From Epinephelus fuscoguttatus (Eukaryota > Chordata > Actinopteri > Perciformes > Serranidae), in the NCBI RefSeq assembly GCF_011397635.1, contig NC_064773.1, positions 30,823,449 to 30,887,448 on the forward strand: 64,000 nt of DNA. Reading direction: 5' to 3'. Both the position numbers and the translations under genes were made by a program. Below are positions 1 to 11,350 of the stretch, piece after piece. Positions within the stretch are counted from its first letter, which is position 1; each line of letters opens with the position of its first letter. The notes under the pieces are model-generated. The model was not told the origin of the DNA. It saw nothing but the letters and a program-made list of their open reading frames with translations, and did no database searches.

Positions 1-189
1 CTGAAGCACAAATTTGAGGTTCTTGTACTTGAGTATTTTCTTTTCATGACACTTCTACTCAACTACATGTAAATACTGTACGTTTATTCAGCTTTAATTA
101 TTTCCCAACTGTTGTCAGCTCTTTACAAATTAAGACTTTTGCACACAAAACGTACAAAAATATACAGTTGCAGCTGAAATGATTACTCA

Positions 190-485
190 GTGAAGCGATA
201 GATTAAATAAATGAGCTATTATACTGATAAGCTTTTTTTGTGTATATGGAAATGATAGACATTCAAATTCTCAAATGAGGATTTGCTGCTTTTGCTTTTT
301 AATATTTTAGCAACTTTATTTTTAATGATGTTGCAGTCTGGATTCTTGGTTGGACAAAACAAATACTGTGAAGGTGTCGCTTTGAGCATTGGGTAAATGT
401 GATGGCATTTCTGACTGTTTTCAGAGGATGGAGGAAATAATCATCAGACTAATCCATAATGAAAACAATCATTAGTTAAAAACTG
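190..485 (+). mobile_element. MITE-like repeat, relative of 49160-49420 and 49655-49950
   Basis: It shares CAAATGAGGATTTGCTGC and GGTTGGACAAAACAA with the other copies and ends in the AT-rich ATAATCATCAGACTAATCC. It is heavily diverged. Confidence 0.5.
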
Positions 486-569
486 ATTCAAAAAGTTCAA
501 AACCTCAACCTACTGCTACAGGCAAACCCTGCTCTTACATAAATACATTAGTAATAATAATCTATGTCA

Positions 570-890
570 GGCAGTGGCATCCCCAAAGGGGGGCAAGGCC
601 CCTGATACAAATGTTGGTCCCCCTACTGTTATTACTGTCTTTAGGAGGCTGTAGTGCAAAGGTTATGACATCTAGTGAAACTAGACAACCTAAGGCATCC
701 ATTGGTACCAACCATATTGGTATAACTTGTTGGGAATTGGGCTAAATAACGAAATCAAGCAAAATTTCAGCAAGGTAACGACTGGCATGTCCAGTTTCAA
801 AGGGGTCCCCTGCACTCTCACGTCAAGGTATGTGAATGAAAATGGGTTCTATGGGTACCCATGTGTTTCCCCTAAACTTAAAAAGGATTC
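570..890 (+). repeat. common teleost dispersed repeat fragment
   Basis: Motifs CATCCATTGGTACCAACCAT, TCAAAGGGGTCCC and GAAAATGGGTTCTATGGGTA recur across fish genomes (from memory, not checked here). The 83-residue open frame at 727-978 lies inside it and is not a gene. Confidence 0.5.
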
Positions 891-2877
891 TTCGCGGTCA
901 ATGTCCTGTTCCTCACAGATAATGTTCTTCTTCAATTCAAAGCAGATCAGCTCATTAGTAATATTAACTGTAAAATAAGAAACCAAAGTATTTCATTATA
1001 CGATTCCTTAACTCTCCATATTGACAAAATTTCATCTAGCCTATAAACTTCCACACTATAACTGAATTTGTGAAATTCAGTTATGGCTTCAGTTATGGCT
1101 TTTGGTTTTGGTGTGTCACCTGACAATTTTCAGTGGCCCTATCTGGCCACCCCTATGAAAAATTTCTGGGAGCCCCACTGTCTACAGGGGGTTTTATTTT
1201 TAATTCTTTGTACATTTTCCTGATTATAGCCTACTTACATACTTTTAGTAACTGATTGGCTCATTTGTTCTAAGCTATCATATGGAAGAGTTTCATAACC
1301 CTAACTATTACCTGGGAATGTTGCTGCTTTAATTCCCACTGGAGCCATTAGCGAATATTTATGGAATTCATACTGTACCAGGTCCTGAGCCAGGATGCTG
1401 CTGGAGCGTCTCACATGGAAAATGAACCGTGGCTCCTAATGCAGACATGGAAAATTACAGGACCATTTATGGGTTGTGGTGCAGTGAGAAAGGGGCTATA
1501 GAGTACCCAGTCCTCATTACAATCTGAGATAATCTGAGATTCTCGAATTTCCTCTGAACTAGAGAGCTTGGTTTGTTCAGCTAATCTCTTCTCCAACATT
1601 TGGAGGCTTGGATGGAGAAGAGAACAGTAAACAAGCAGCTGACAGATTTTAAAACAAAGCGCTCACTCGGGGAGCATTCATACCTGACAGAGTGAGTCAG
1701 TCTGGTGAGGCAAGCAAGGAAGAAGCCAACCACTATTTTAGACTTTGCCTAATCTGTTAGTGAATGCTTGATATGTGGAGCAGATTCCTGTTTGATAGCT
1801 CTCATGACTGATGCAAAAGCCAAATCAAAGTGGAAGAATTCCACCCGATTATAACCTGCATGTGTGCTCTCACTCAAAGTAATACGAAAAAAAAATGCAT
1901 CTTAAGGTGTTTGATAACAATCTCGTATGTAAGTTTTTATACCACTCTTGGCGGATCATGTGCCCTCAAAGCACTTCTGCTCTCCACTGCACTTCATCTC
2001 AGCCAATGTCAGCATATAAAGAGTGATTACTCACTCCAACAGACTCACAGCATGAAAAACACAGGGAAAGTTTGGCATCACTCATGTCCAAGCAAAACTC
2101 CAGTTAGCTCAGAGTGAGTGGTCACTGTCTCATTTCTCCAAAGCCCTGGGCCTCTTCAAGAGGAAATGAAAGAAAGTCTGAATCTCCCTCTTACACTGAA
2201 AGCAATATCTTGGAGGATATACCATTTCACTGAAAATCACATGCACTTCTACGCATTTGTTTCACATTTTCTTTCAACTGAAATGCTAGCTTATCTGCTG
2301 CGCACAGTAGCTAGCTTGTTAGCTTTAAGCCTCTAAGCAAGGTTAGCCGATGTTTGTTGGCAAACAGCCTTCTTTGGTCTGTTGTGAAGATGTTTTCACA
2401 TCACATTCACATGTTTTAGTCTCTGGAAACATCTCATTGACCACGTACAGTTGCAAAGGTAGAGAAGAGGCACTAGCTGTGTTTTGGTAAATTTATCTTT
2501 ATGCACACTCTAAGGTATTGAATAAGAAAAGTTGTCTTGATTAACTCCTTCAGTTGCACAAAATGTTTTTTGCTTGCTTGAGGTGGGTTTTGCCTTTGTT
2601 GAAAAAGAGATGATTTGCTAAATATGATGTGGAAATGCCTTTGCCAAATAAATTCAGACCTATTTAACTTACATGACTGATTAACTGTTTTCTATGTTGG
2701 CTTCTTCCCGCTTCTTGCCATAATGACATAATTCAACGTAAACTCATACAGCAGTTTGTGTGATATCTTCCGAAAACGTGCACACAATGGTTCATACACT
2801 ATCTAACAAATTTGTGCCCTAAGAATGTAACATGAAGTTAAATAGATTAGGTTTAGGAAGAGAGACATGGTGACAAC

Positions 2878-3172
2878 TAGGGATAAGTGAATACACCATT
2901 ATCTGTATCTGTGTCTGTATCTGTAACCAAATAAGTACCGGTACCTGTACTTGGGGTGGGCGGAGTTTAGGCCGGACATTGGTAGGCTTGCCATAATTAT
3001 TTTGTTTTTAAGAAAGGCATATGCAGAACAGCTACGCAAATGAGAATTTTCCTTCACCACAAATACAGATATTGACACATTTTACTTGTGTGATCCTCAG
3101 ACTTGTAAAAAAATACATTATCTGTACCAGATACTTGTTTCATCTGAGGAATTCGGCTCAACCCTAGTGACG
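2878..3172. mobile_element. short element with imperfect terminal inverted repeats
   Basis: It starts CTAGGGATAAGTGAATAC and ends GAATTCGGCTCAACCCTAG, which are imperfect inverse complements. The inside has TATCTGTATCTGTGTCTGTA and GGGGTGGGCGGAGTTTAGG and no open frame. TGAC is present just outside both ends and may be the core of a target duplication. Confidence 0.6.
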
Positions 3173-3480
3173 ACGTGCATTAGAATGACTCATTTGGTTT
3201 CACATGGTTCTGAACAGTGGTCACCCGGGGAAATGTCCTGGAGCAAAGTCCTGTGGTTTGTGATCTATCCGCCACATCAACCTGCCTCCTTTTGGGGACT
3301 ACTTACATCTTAACTCCCATCAGAGCACTGGTCATGTGATCACAGCCTACGTGGGTTATATACAAGTTACTGGCTCATGATATTCAAATTATGACCCATT
3401 ACTTTTTGTAGGTACACAGACGAATAAGGCATAAAAACAGCCTGCATAATTTGTCTTCATCTGCAGCCAGCGTGAAACAT
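3172..3480 (+). repeat. dispersed repeat fragment, related to 29910-30215
   Basis: Shared pieces in the same order are AAAGTCCTGTG, CTATCCGCCAC/CTATCCACCAT, GTGGGTTATATA/GTGAGTTATATA and CATTACTTTTTGTAG. It is non-coding. The 123-residue open frame on the minus strand at 3389-3760 overlaps it and is not a gene. Confidence 0.6.
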
Positions 3481-5449
3481 GACCAGTAATAGCTGACATG
3501 GAAGACCAATTAAAACTTTCCCAGTTGAAACAAATTCCTGAACATAACTTGCATTTTTTTCTCCTAGATGGTGGCAAAGGAGACTTGTTTTGTTTCCTGT
3601 TTGCAACCTCTACTTCCTCTACTCTGTTTAGTAGCAGATTACAGCCATGTGTAAAGCGCGGTACTACCAACTTCTGACAAAAATACACTTTGCGTTTAAT
3701 TAACTGCTCTAAACCAGTTGATGGCAATGCGTCTAATTTAACTTTCTTTCTTTGCCACATTTCAAAAGTTTGCCCGACAACTAAATGGAAACACCAATAC
3801 TTTGATTAGGTAATGTCAGTTACACAGCAATACTTAGAGAATGTTTGCTAACATTTGCCAGCATTAGCCACAATAAGCTACTGTTCAACCCCTGAGTGTA
3901 TTGCATGTTTGCAAAAACATGTGCATCCAGATGCAGCCAACTGTCTATAGGAAAAAAGGATAGAACTTTCGCACCCATATGCTACAGTTGTGGAATGATA
4001 GCGTAACCCTTCACACCAATACTATTAGCAAACAATGTACTGTACATCACAAGACGGTAGTAAAAGAGATAAAGACTTTGGCTTATGTAAGTTTGAAACA
4101 AGTTCTTGTTGTCAAGAACAACTGCCACTTGCAGCTCTGCTTTTGTTTTGTGTAAAACATCCCTGAGGAAAATCTTTTCCATCATCCTTTTAGAACAACC
4201 AAATATTTTAGTGAGCCATTAATTGATGTTCAAGGTTTTTTTTCTTTCCCACCCTCACATGTCATCTCCTAAGGCGAAAGGAAATCCATGAGACAAAGTG
4301 ATATTTGTCTGAGAGTAAAGCACATTGAGCTGACAGCTCCTTTCGGCAGCCTTTGAGTGATGACTGAACAAGTTCCTGGTTTGTCAGGACCAGCAGAACT
4401 GAGTGTATTTTGACATAAACATGGAGTCCAGGTATTGATGGAGGGGTGCTGTGAACCTGTTTGACCTCCAGTCTTCTGAGGTTGCCCCCAAGCACTACTT
4501 TGCTGGTCAGATTTAATCTGGAGCTTATTGTGTTATTAGCTGTGGGTGTGGATTTGGTAAACTGATCTTAAAGTTTCATATCCAGGGAGTTTCCAGTGCC
4601 TTCTAGCATCTAGCCCACCACTAATAAATGGGATGTTGTTGCATTTAAGTGAAGCTTTAGAAGACACAGAGAAGCTACACAGCTTGTAAGTCTTCACATG
4701 TCTGCATGTTAATCTCATAGACAATCCCTCTGTTATATTATCTCCACTCTGTGTGGGGCTGTGTGGCCTTTTTACCATGCATGAGCCATGAGTAAATTAA
4801 TTCATCGCCCACGTGGTCCACCAGCAGTGACAGAGGCCCTTCAACAAGTCGCACTGTGTTGTTGTGCTCTATGAAATATGCTTTAAATTCTTTTTCCGCA
4901 GCTGTTTTACTGACCACTTTTGCCAAAACAGTCCTTGCGTGTCAACCTTTTTGTCTGTAATTTTCTTCACTGGCAAGGCCGGCAATGTTGTGGCAGTTTA
5001 GACTGGCCTTTGTCCCGGCTAAATTAGCCTCGTGTACCTCTCCAAACAGCAGTATTTTCATGACTATGTGACAAACACATGTTCCTTCCTAATTCTCAGT
5101 ACTGGATGAAGCCAGAATAATATTTATATGATTTCAGAGAATTTCTTGACAGCATCCTATTGTAGCATAATGACTGGAAACAGGGAAACAGCTAGCCTGG
5201 CTCTGTCTAAAGCTGAAACCAATAGATCTGCCTTCCAGTATCTTCGAAGCTTAATAAGTAACACGTTTTATCTTGTTTTATTTAATCTGTGGAATTATTT
5301 ACTCGTCTAACTCTTGGCAAAAAAATGAGTCAGTGTATTTGTGTTATGTTCTCATTCCGAAGTTGTCAAATACTGCCGCTCTGTCAGGGATTTTGGTGTT
5401 AGATGCCATCACCAAAAACTACCTTTTGCAGTGGTATGATACACCGCAG

Positions 5450-5612
5450 GATGGCATCAATTTGAATGGCTTCTGGTGGCAGCGTTGGAAAGTCCTTATA
5501 GGGTGGATGGGAGGGGTGGTGGATGATGCAACAAACCTACCTTGTCACCTGGGAGCCTGGTGTTCAGGTCCCGTATCAATGTAGAGCCAAACCATGATGT
5601 TTTTTCCTAAAC
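5450..5612 (+). repeat. uninterrupted copy of the repeat split by the LINE
   Basis: It contains CACCTGGGAGCCTGGTGTTC, then GTAGAGCCAAACCATGATGT directly followed by TTTTTCCTAAAC. In the copy at 24840-24956 plus 28271-28345 the LINE sits between the last two blocks. Confidence 0.7.
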
Positions 5613-5849
5613 AGTTGCGACATCCCAGAAAGTCTGCAGCAAATACAGGAAGACACCTAACGCATAATATGTAGACGAAAGTCCACTAACAAAGCGGCGA
5701 TATGTGACAACTTGGGATAAGAACGTGTTGACTATTCTGTTTATCAGCTGTGACATTTTAAAAACCTGGCAACATTGTTAGACGTTGATATGTCTAATGT
5801 CACCACCACAATGAGCGAGGCTGTAAAGCTGTGTTTGGCATGATGATTT

Positions 5850-6105
5850 TCTGTAGTCTCATTTAGCCACTTGTTAGCAACTGTCTTTTTTACGACCCAT
5901 AAAAGCTTCAGCCTTCACCAGTGGGGTATTTACTGATGAATCTTATGTTGTAGAACACAACAGTAATATCTCTTAAGTTTGTGTTAACCACAGACCGTAT
6001 TTCAGGCATCTAACCAAAAACCCATTGACTTTGACACAAGGGAACCAGGAGTGCTAAAATGCTAACTCATTTCTGGGTTTTCAGGACTCACTCCTGGAGC
6101 ATTCT
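5850..6105 (+). repeat. dispersed repeat, inverted relative of 47530-47830
   Basis: It shares CCATTGACTTTGACACAAGG, GAACCAGGAGTGCTAAAATG and CTAACTCATTTC with the reverse complement of 47585-47640. Both also carry the TAGCCACTTGTTAGCAAC block. Non-coding. Confidence 0.75.
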
Positions 6106-9100
6106 ATTACAAAAGACCAAGCTCAAACATATTGAAAAATAGTAAGGCCACATGTGACTTACAGCCAACAAAGAATACTATATTGGTCCTATTCAAGGAA
6201 TTCACAGTTTTAAGATGATGAACTGAAATGCTGACTTCATTTGGTGGTGATGTGTCATTTGGTATATCCGGAGGAATTAACCCAGTTCCCCTTATCGTGA
6301 ATAGCAACTGCAAAGTCGAATAATATGGATGTAGATTTTATTTCTGAAACTAACTGCTTCCGACTGCTCAGAGAGGAGAATTCTGCCACCTCAGCTCAGT
6401 GTCACACTGGCCAAAGTCCAGAATTAGGTGTCACTTCCACATTGCATTCAAAAGAAAAACTGGGAGACTGAGTCAGGCCAGTCAGGGAAGTTTATCTGAT
6501 CCTTTGTGGTGAGTCTCTTCTGCTGGCTGTGGCCATGGGGCAGCTCAGACGCTGAAGCTAAAGTCAGTTTGTAGCTGTCAGGGTGTGTTTGTGGAGTTTT
6601 TCAGTGGAGGGAGATAAGTGTCCAAGGATGTGGTGGTGATGGATCACTGACAGGAGGCTCAGCTGTCTGCGTCTGTCAACTCACAGCTCTTTCAATAGGA
6701 CAGATGAGCTGCTGAGAGGGAAGTTTCTGGTACACTAGAGAAAGTATCTTGTTGTGTTTGTGTCTGAACTGATTCTCAGTTGAGTTATTTTGCTGTTTAA
6801 GCTTAAGAGAATGCTATGGTGCTGGTTAAAATCTCCATGTGTTGTTTCATAAAGTAGAAGATCTTCAAAAAAACCGCTTTGTTATGTAACAGCAGCTGCA
6901 GTTAATAGAGTATGGCATCCTTAAATCAACCTCAGCCACTTCATTCACTTCCTCAACAACACTTTGATTCAGACTCAACACTAAAATAAACAACCATGTT
7001 CTGTGTTTGCGTGGAGGAAAACAAAAGCAACACTAGGTTTAATTTAAGCCAGGTGAACGTTTAGCATGGTCCCTACTCAGTCAAAAGTCTCTGGGTGTTC
7101 ATAAAAAAATGGTTGTCTTTTACCTTTAAACCACAATCAAGTCAGCCATCTCTTGGTGCTTCTCAAAGTTAAGACAGGATCCTTAAACGGCTGAATTTCA
7201 AGGAGGATATGTCCTTGAATCCTGCTGAAGGACTGTTCCAATGTCAAGAATCCTTGAAATTCTACAAAGGACAGAGTCCTTTCTTTAGAGCATTTTCAAG
7301 GATACATGAGTGTATCCTCAATGGGCATGAAGTGCCCGTAATTTTTGCTCACGATTTGCTGGAATCCAATTTGTGTTCACTGAACGTTAGGAGGGAGTCT
7401 TGCCTAGCCTCTGTAGGACCCAACTTGGAATGACCTCTCCTCCTTAAATCATCGTCATCATTATTAATCTTACATCGTCAGATCTGGCCAGATTATTCCA
7501 GGAGATTCAACTGGGAAGATTTGTTTTCCATCCACTGATTTTACTCCTCCACCACCAGTCTAGATTCTGCCAATCTTGGAAACTGTCGGTTGTGAGTCTT
7601 GTGACTTCTGTGGCACAGCCAATATTTTGGGGATTCTGACTGTGCACATCCAAGAACTTTTTAAGGCACGTGTTGGACAAAAAGATAGCAGTAAATAACA
7701 TGAAAAAAGGTCCCCACACCGTAGCTCTCTTAAGTGCAGTTTATTGGCACATCTACCAGTGATGTTTCGAGCTGAATGCTAATTAGACTCCGGGTTCTAG
7801 TGTAGCCAGCGGATATCTGGGCCAAGACTTGTGCTTCCGTGCATTGCTTATTTTGGCTTATCTCTACAAACAGATATCTGCATATAAATTTAGATACATT
7901 TAAAAAGCTAACAGGCAGATATTTTCCCCCTCCATTTAAAAAAAGAATTATTTCCAGATGATCTTTGTTTCACAAAATATCTCCGTCCACATTTTCTCTT
8001 CCATGGCCTGTTTTCATAGGACAACAATCAAATGACAATTCTGGTTTATTATGACTTGGCAGTTTTTTCTTTTCTTTTTCTATTAATCTAATTCTCTTTT
8101 TTTTTTTCATTTTTGTTCTTTCAATCAGCCGACAGTCAAGACAAACAAGAAGGTCTTGCAGGCCGAATGGAACCAGGGACTTTGCAGGACACCCCAAGTT
8201 AATGTTGTGGTGTTGGTCTTTTTTATCTATTGGTAGTAACAAGATGGTACAGAGCAGCTCAACAGCTCTGATTTTAGGTCAAAGGTCATGTCAATGATAT
8301 GGATATTTAATTGTATGAAGAATGATACCTATAAACACCATTAAATGACTGACAGTACAATGACTATTGTATTTTCTAAGCTTGCTTATTGACTTTAGTC
8401 ACAGGCTGAGGTTCTTTGCTGCCCAGGAACTTAACAGTACCCATTTCACTGTAATGCTGGTACATGTTCAACTTACATTAAATTAAATGAACGATTGTGT
8501 GGAGAGCATGAGCGAATGTTTGGAGAATGCTCTCAGTTTCTGAGAGGCAGACATGAGGCCATTACTGGGTTCTGCCAAGCAGACAAATTAAAAGGGAAGA
8601 AAACCTGCCTCGCTCCAGCAAAGACTTAATGTTTAACAGTTAAAAAGCTCATGATGGCTGAAATGAAGCTGTCCCTCCTTGTTTTCTTTCAAGTGATCAC
8701 TTTACTTATCTTGCATCATCACCCCGCTATACACCAACTGAGAGGCCTATCCAATTTTAAATCCTTTAAACCCAATCTGTTTATCAAAACCTTCAAGAGG
8801 CTCTTGTGGACCATTTGTCAGGTCTTCCAAATGGAAATCACAGACCTGACAAAGTGAGGGTATTCTTTCAAGACTCTCTAAAAACAAATAAGCTCATTCA
8901 AACAGGGACCAGGCAGCAATGTCGCAGTTTGAAAAACCAAATCTTGACTAATACCTTCACTGGAAATGTTTTTCTTGGCACCCAGAACTTACTGTTTAGT
9001 TAAGAATTAAGCAGAGTCATTAATCAGTGTATCTCCTCCTTCTGCCATCATTTGGTACACTCTTTTATTCAGTGTCATGTAAGCACTGACCTAACCCAAT

Positions 9101-9174
9101 GTGGACGTGCAAGCTGCTGCGTATGTTTCAGAGTCTGTTAAAAGAACAGTTTGACATTTTCGCAAACACAGACA

Positions 9175-9563
9175 AACAAGTTAACTTGGTTTAGCATGAA
9201 AGCTGGCAGCTAGTTAATTCAGTTTAGCATTAAAGCTGGCAGCCGGTTAGGTTAGTTTAGCATGAAAGCTTACAGTCTGTTAGTTTAGTTTAGCATTAAA
9301 GCTGGCAGCAGCTCATCTTAGTTTAGCATTAAAGCTGGCAGTCTGTTGGCTTAGTTTAACATGAAAACTTAGTCTGTCAGGTTAGTTTAGCATGAAAGCT
9401 TGCGGTCTGTTAGCTTAAATTAGCATGAAAGCAGGCAGTTGGTTAGCTAACTTTAGCATGAGAACACAGTCTGTTAGCTTACATTAACATGAAAACTCAG
9501 TCTGTTAGCTTACATTAGCATGGAAGCAGGCAGTTGGTTAGCTTAATTTAGCATAAAGGCTGT
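9175..9563. repeat. 33-bp minisatellite, about 12 units
   Basis: Consecutive units follow the pattern GTTAGCTTAGTTTAGCATGA followed by AAGCTGGCAGTCT. Most are 33 bp and a few 31 bp. Units differ by scattered substitutions, so the array is not newly expanded. It lies about 430 bp beyond the likely net1 polyadenylation signal. Confidence 0.9.
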
Positions 9564-9979
9564 GTAGACGGGGAAACAGCTAGCCTGACAGCATGCAGAT
9601 CACTGATTTACACATTACATCTTGTCTGATTAATCCACTCAAAACTGATTAATGGTTTTACCACAGAACAGCAGAGACTTCATGCGTAACCACAGCTTGT
9701 CTTTGTACTTCCATCTACAGATTGAACAAACAAGACTGTAAAATTAATGAGCTTTACAGGTGCTTATATGATTTTGTCACCTTTGGACGGAGCAAGGCTA
9801 GCCATTTCTCTCTGCTTCCAGTCTTTATGCTAAGCCAGCTAATCGGCTAATACATCTAGCTTCATGGTCAGCATACAGACAGATATGAGACTAGTATCAT
9901 TTTACTCATCCAGGTCAGCAAGAAAGCAAATCACCAGTCAGAATGAAAAAGATAAAAGACATGAAACAAAAGTTCAGTT

Positions 9980-11350
9980 GCAAATCTTACACAGATCTTT
10001 ATTGTTCTTTTGTTACATACAGTTCGTAGCAGGCAAGTTGCCCTTTTCTCTTTTCTTTTTTCCATCTCAGCAACAACATTTAATGCACACATACAAAAAA
10101 CCTTCTTGTTTACTTCTCTTCCCCTACGTACTTTTTTCCACCATTAACACTCACTTGATTTTTACCACCTATCATCAATCTGTAAGCAAGATATCACATC
10201 AACTTACACAGGAAGTTAATGGAGTTTAACCTCTTGCATTGACAGTCTATTTCAGTTCCAAAACACAGCTTTGTCTATCTTTTCTCTTTTCCCTTCAGCA
10301 TTCAACAACATTCTCTTATGTCCATCAACCAGTCTTTGACATGTTTAACTGTCCTGTCCCTCAGGACACGTAAATACATCCTGCTGCCTGTACTGGTGCA
10401 CGCAGTGTCCACAACTAAAGTTCCATGCAAGATGCTACGCTGAAAAGTGGTCTGTATCATTCTGAAAGGTCAGCTTTTTTTTTAAAACCAACATGGCTCA
10501 GTTCAAACTTTTGTTTTAAAACAAAACTTCTCATCTCTTGTCTGACATGATTTTGACATCAGATGATTTGCTACCACTATACTTCATAGTGATGTTTGTT
10601 CAAACAGAAAGACTGAAGTCTCATCTGTCACTGGATTTTTAAATTAATGCCTCCAACTGCACTACATGCAGAAAAATAAAAAAGATTCCATGTCCTAACA
10701 TCTGTCATTAAAGGAATGTATAAAAATAAGACGCATTTTCTGATTAATGTAAAAATCAGACTTGTACAGAGACATTTGTAGCTTTGTGTCGTACATTTTA
10801 TCTTTTTTCAGGGGGATTCTCCTCCTTTCTTGCCTGCTAAACATACTGAAAATTTCAAATTACTTCAACTAAAAACTAAAACAGTGCTCCTTTATGATAC
10901 CTAAAAAAATACTACAATAAATTTTAAAATATAAAAATGTAAAACTTTCATTAGCCCCCCAAAAAAGGTCTAAAATAATGCTTAAATATCAAATTAATGG
11001 TAAACAGGATTGAATGCACCACCTCTATCTTCAAGAAATCAACAAACTCAGGACACACAGATTCATGTGTGAAAAATGGGTTTGCTTCTCATTATGCTTC
11101 CCTTTTAAGAGCCTGTGGAAGCCGTGCACGTCTCTCCAGAATACTGTGTCTCTGTGGGATGCACTTGGATGGAGGGGTAAGGTAAATAGCTGCCGAAGAG
11201 GACAGTAACACAGAACACTGTTGTAATAATACGCGCACACGCAGACACACATAAATACGAGTCCCACGCTTCTCCGTGTTGTTTTCTTAACATTTATGTA
11301 CAAAAAACAAAATGTCCACCCAGGAGTCCATTTTCTCCTTTCACCTCAGC
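9980..11350 (-). other. net1 3' UTR and likely polyadenylation signal
   Basis: After the TGA at 11351-11353 the minus strand runs about 1.35 kb to an AATAAA at 9998-10003 (TTTATT on the plus strand). The stretch is AT-rich and not obviously repetitive. No long open frame in it looks coding. An earlier weak signal cannot be excluded. Confidence 0.5.

Larger units (their letters stand above)
1000..9170. other. intergenic DNA downstream of net1
   Basis: Apart from the repeats listed I see no exon-like open frame with splice sites here. 7150-7440 has several near-palindromic blocks (AAGGATCCTTAA-like, TCAAGAATCCTTGAA) and may be another old inverted-repeat element. 8050-8120 is pyrimidine-rich. 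Confidence 0.5.

Noticed and set aside
3389..3760. Minus-strand open frame of 123 residues
   Set aside because: It overlaps a dispersed repeat shared with 29.9-30.2 kb, has no domain-like pattern and no splice or promoter context.
9175..9563. CRISPR-like array
   Set aside because: Units are contiguous with no unique spacers and the genome is vertebrate; it is a minisatellite.
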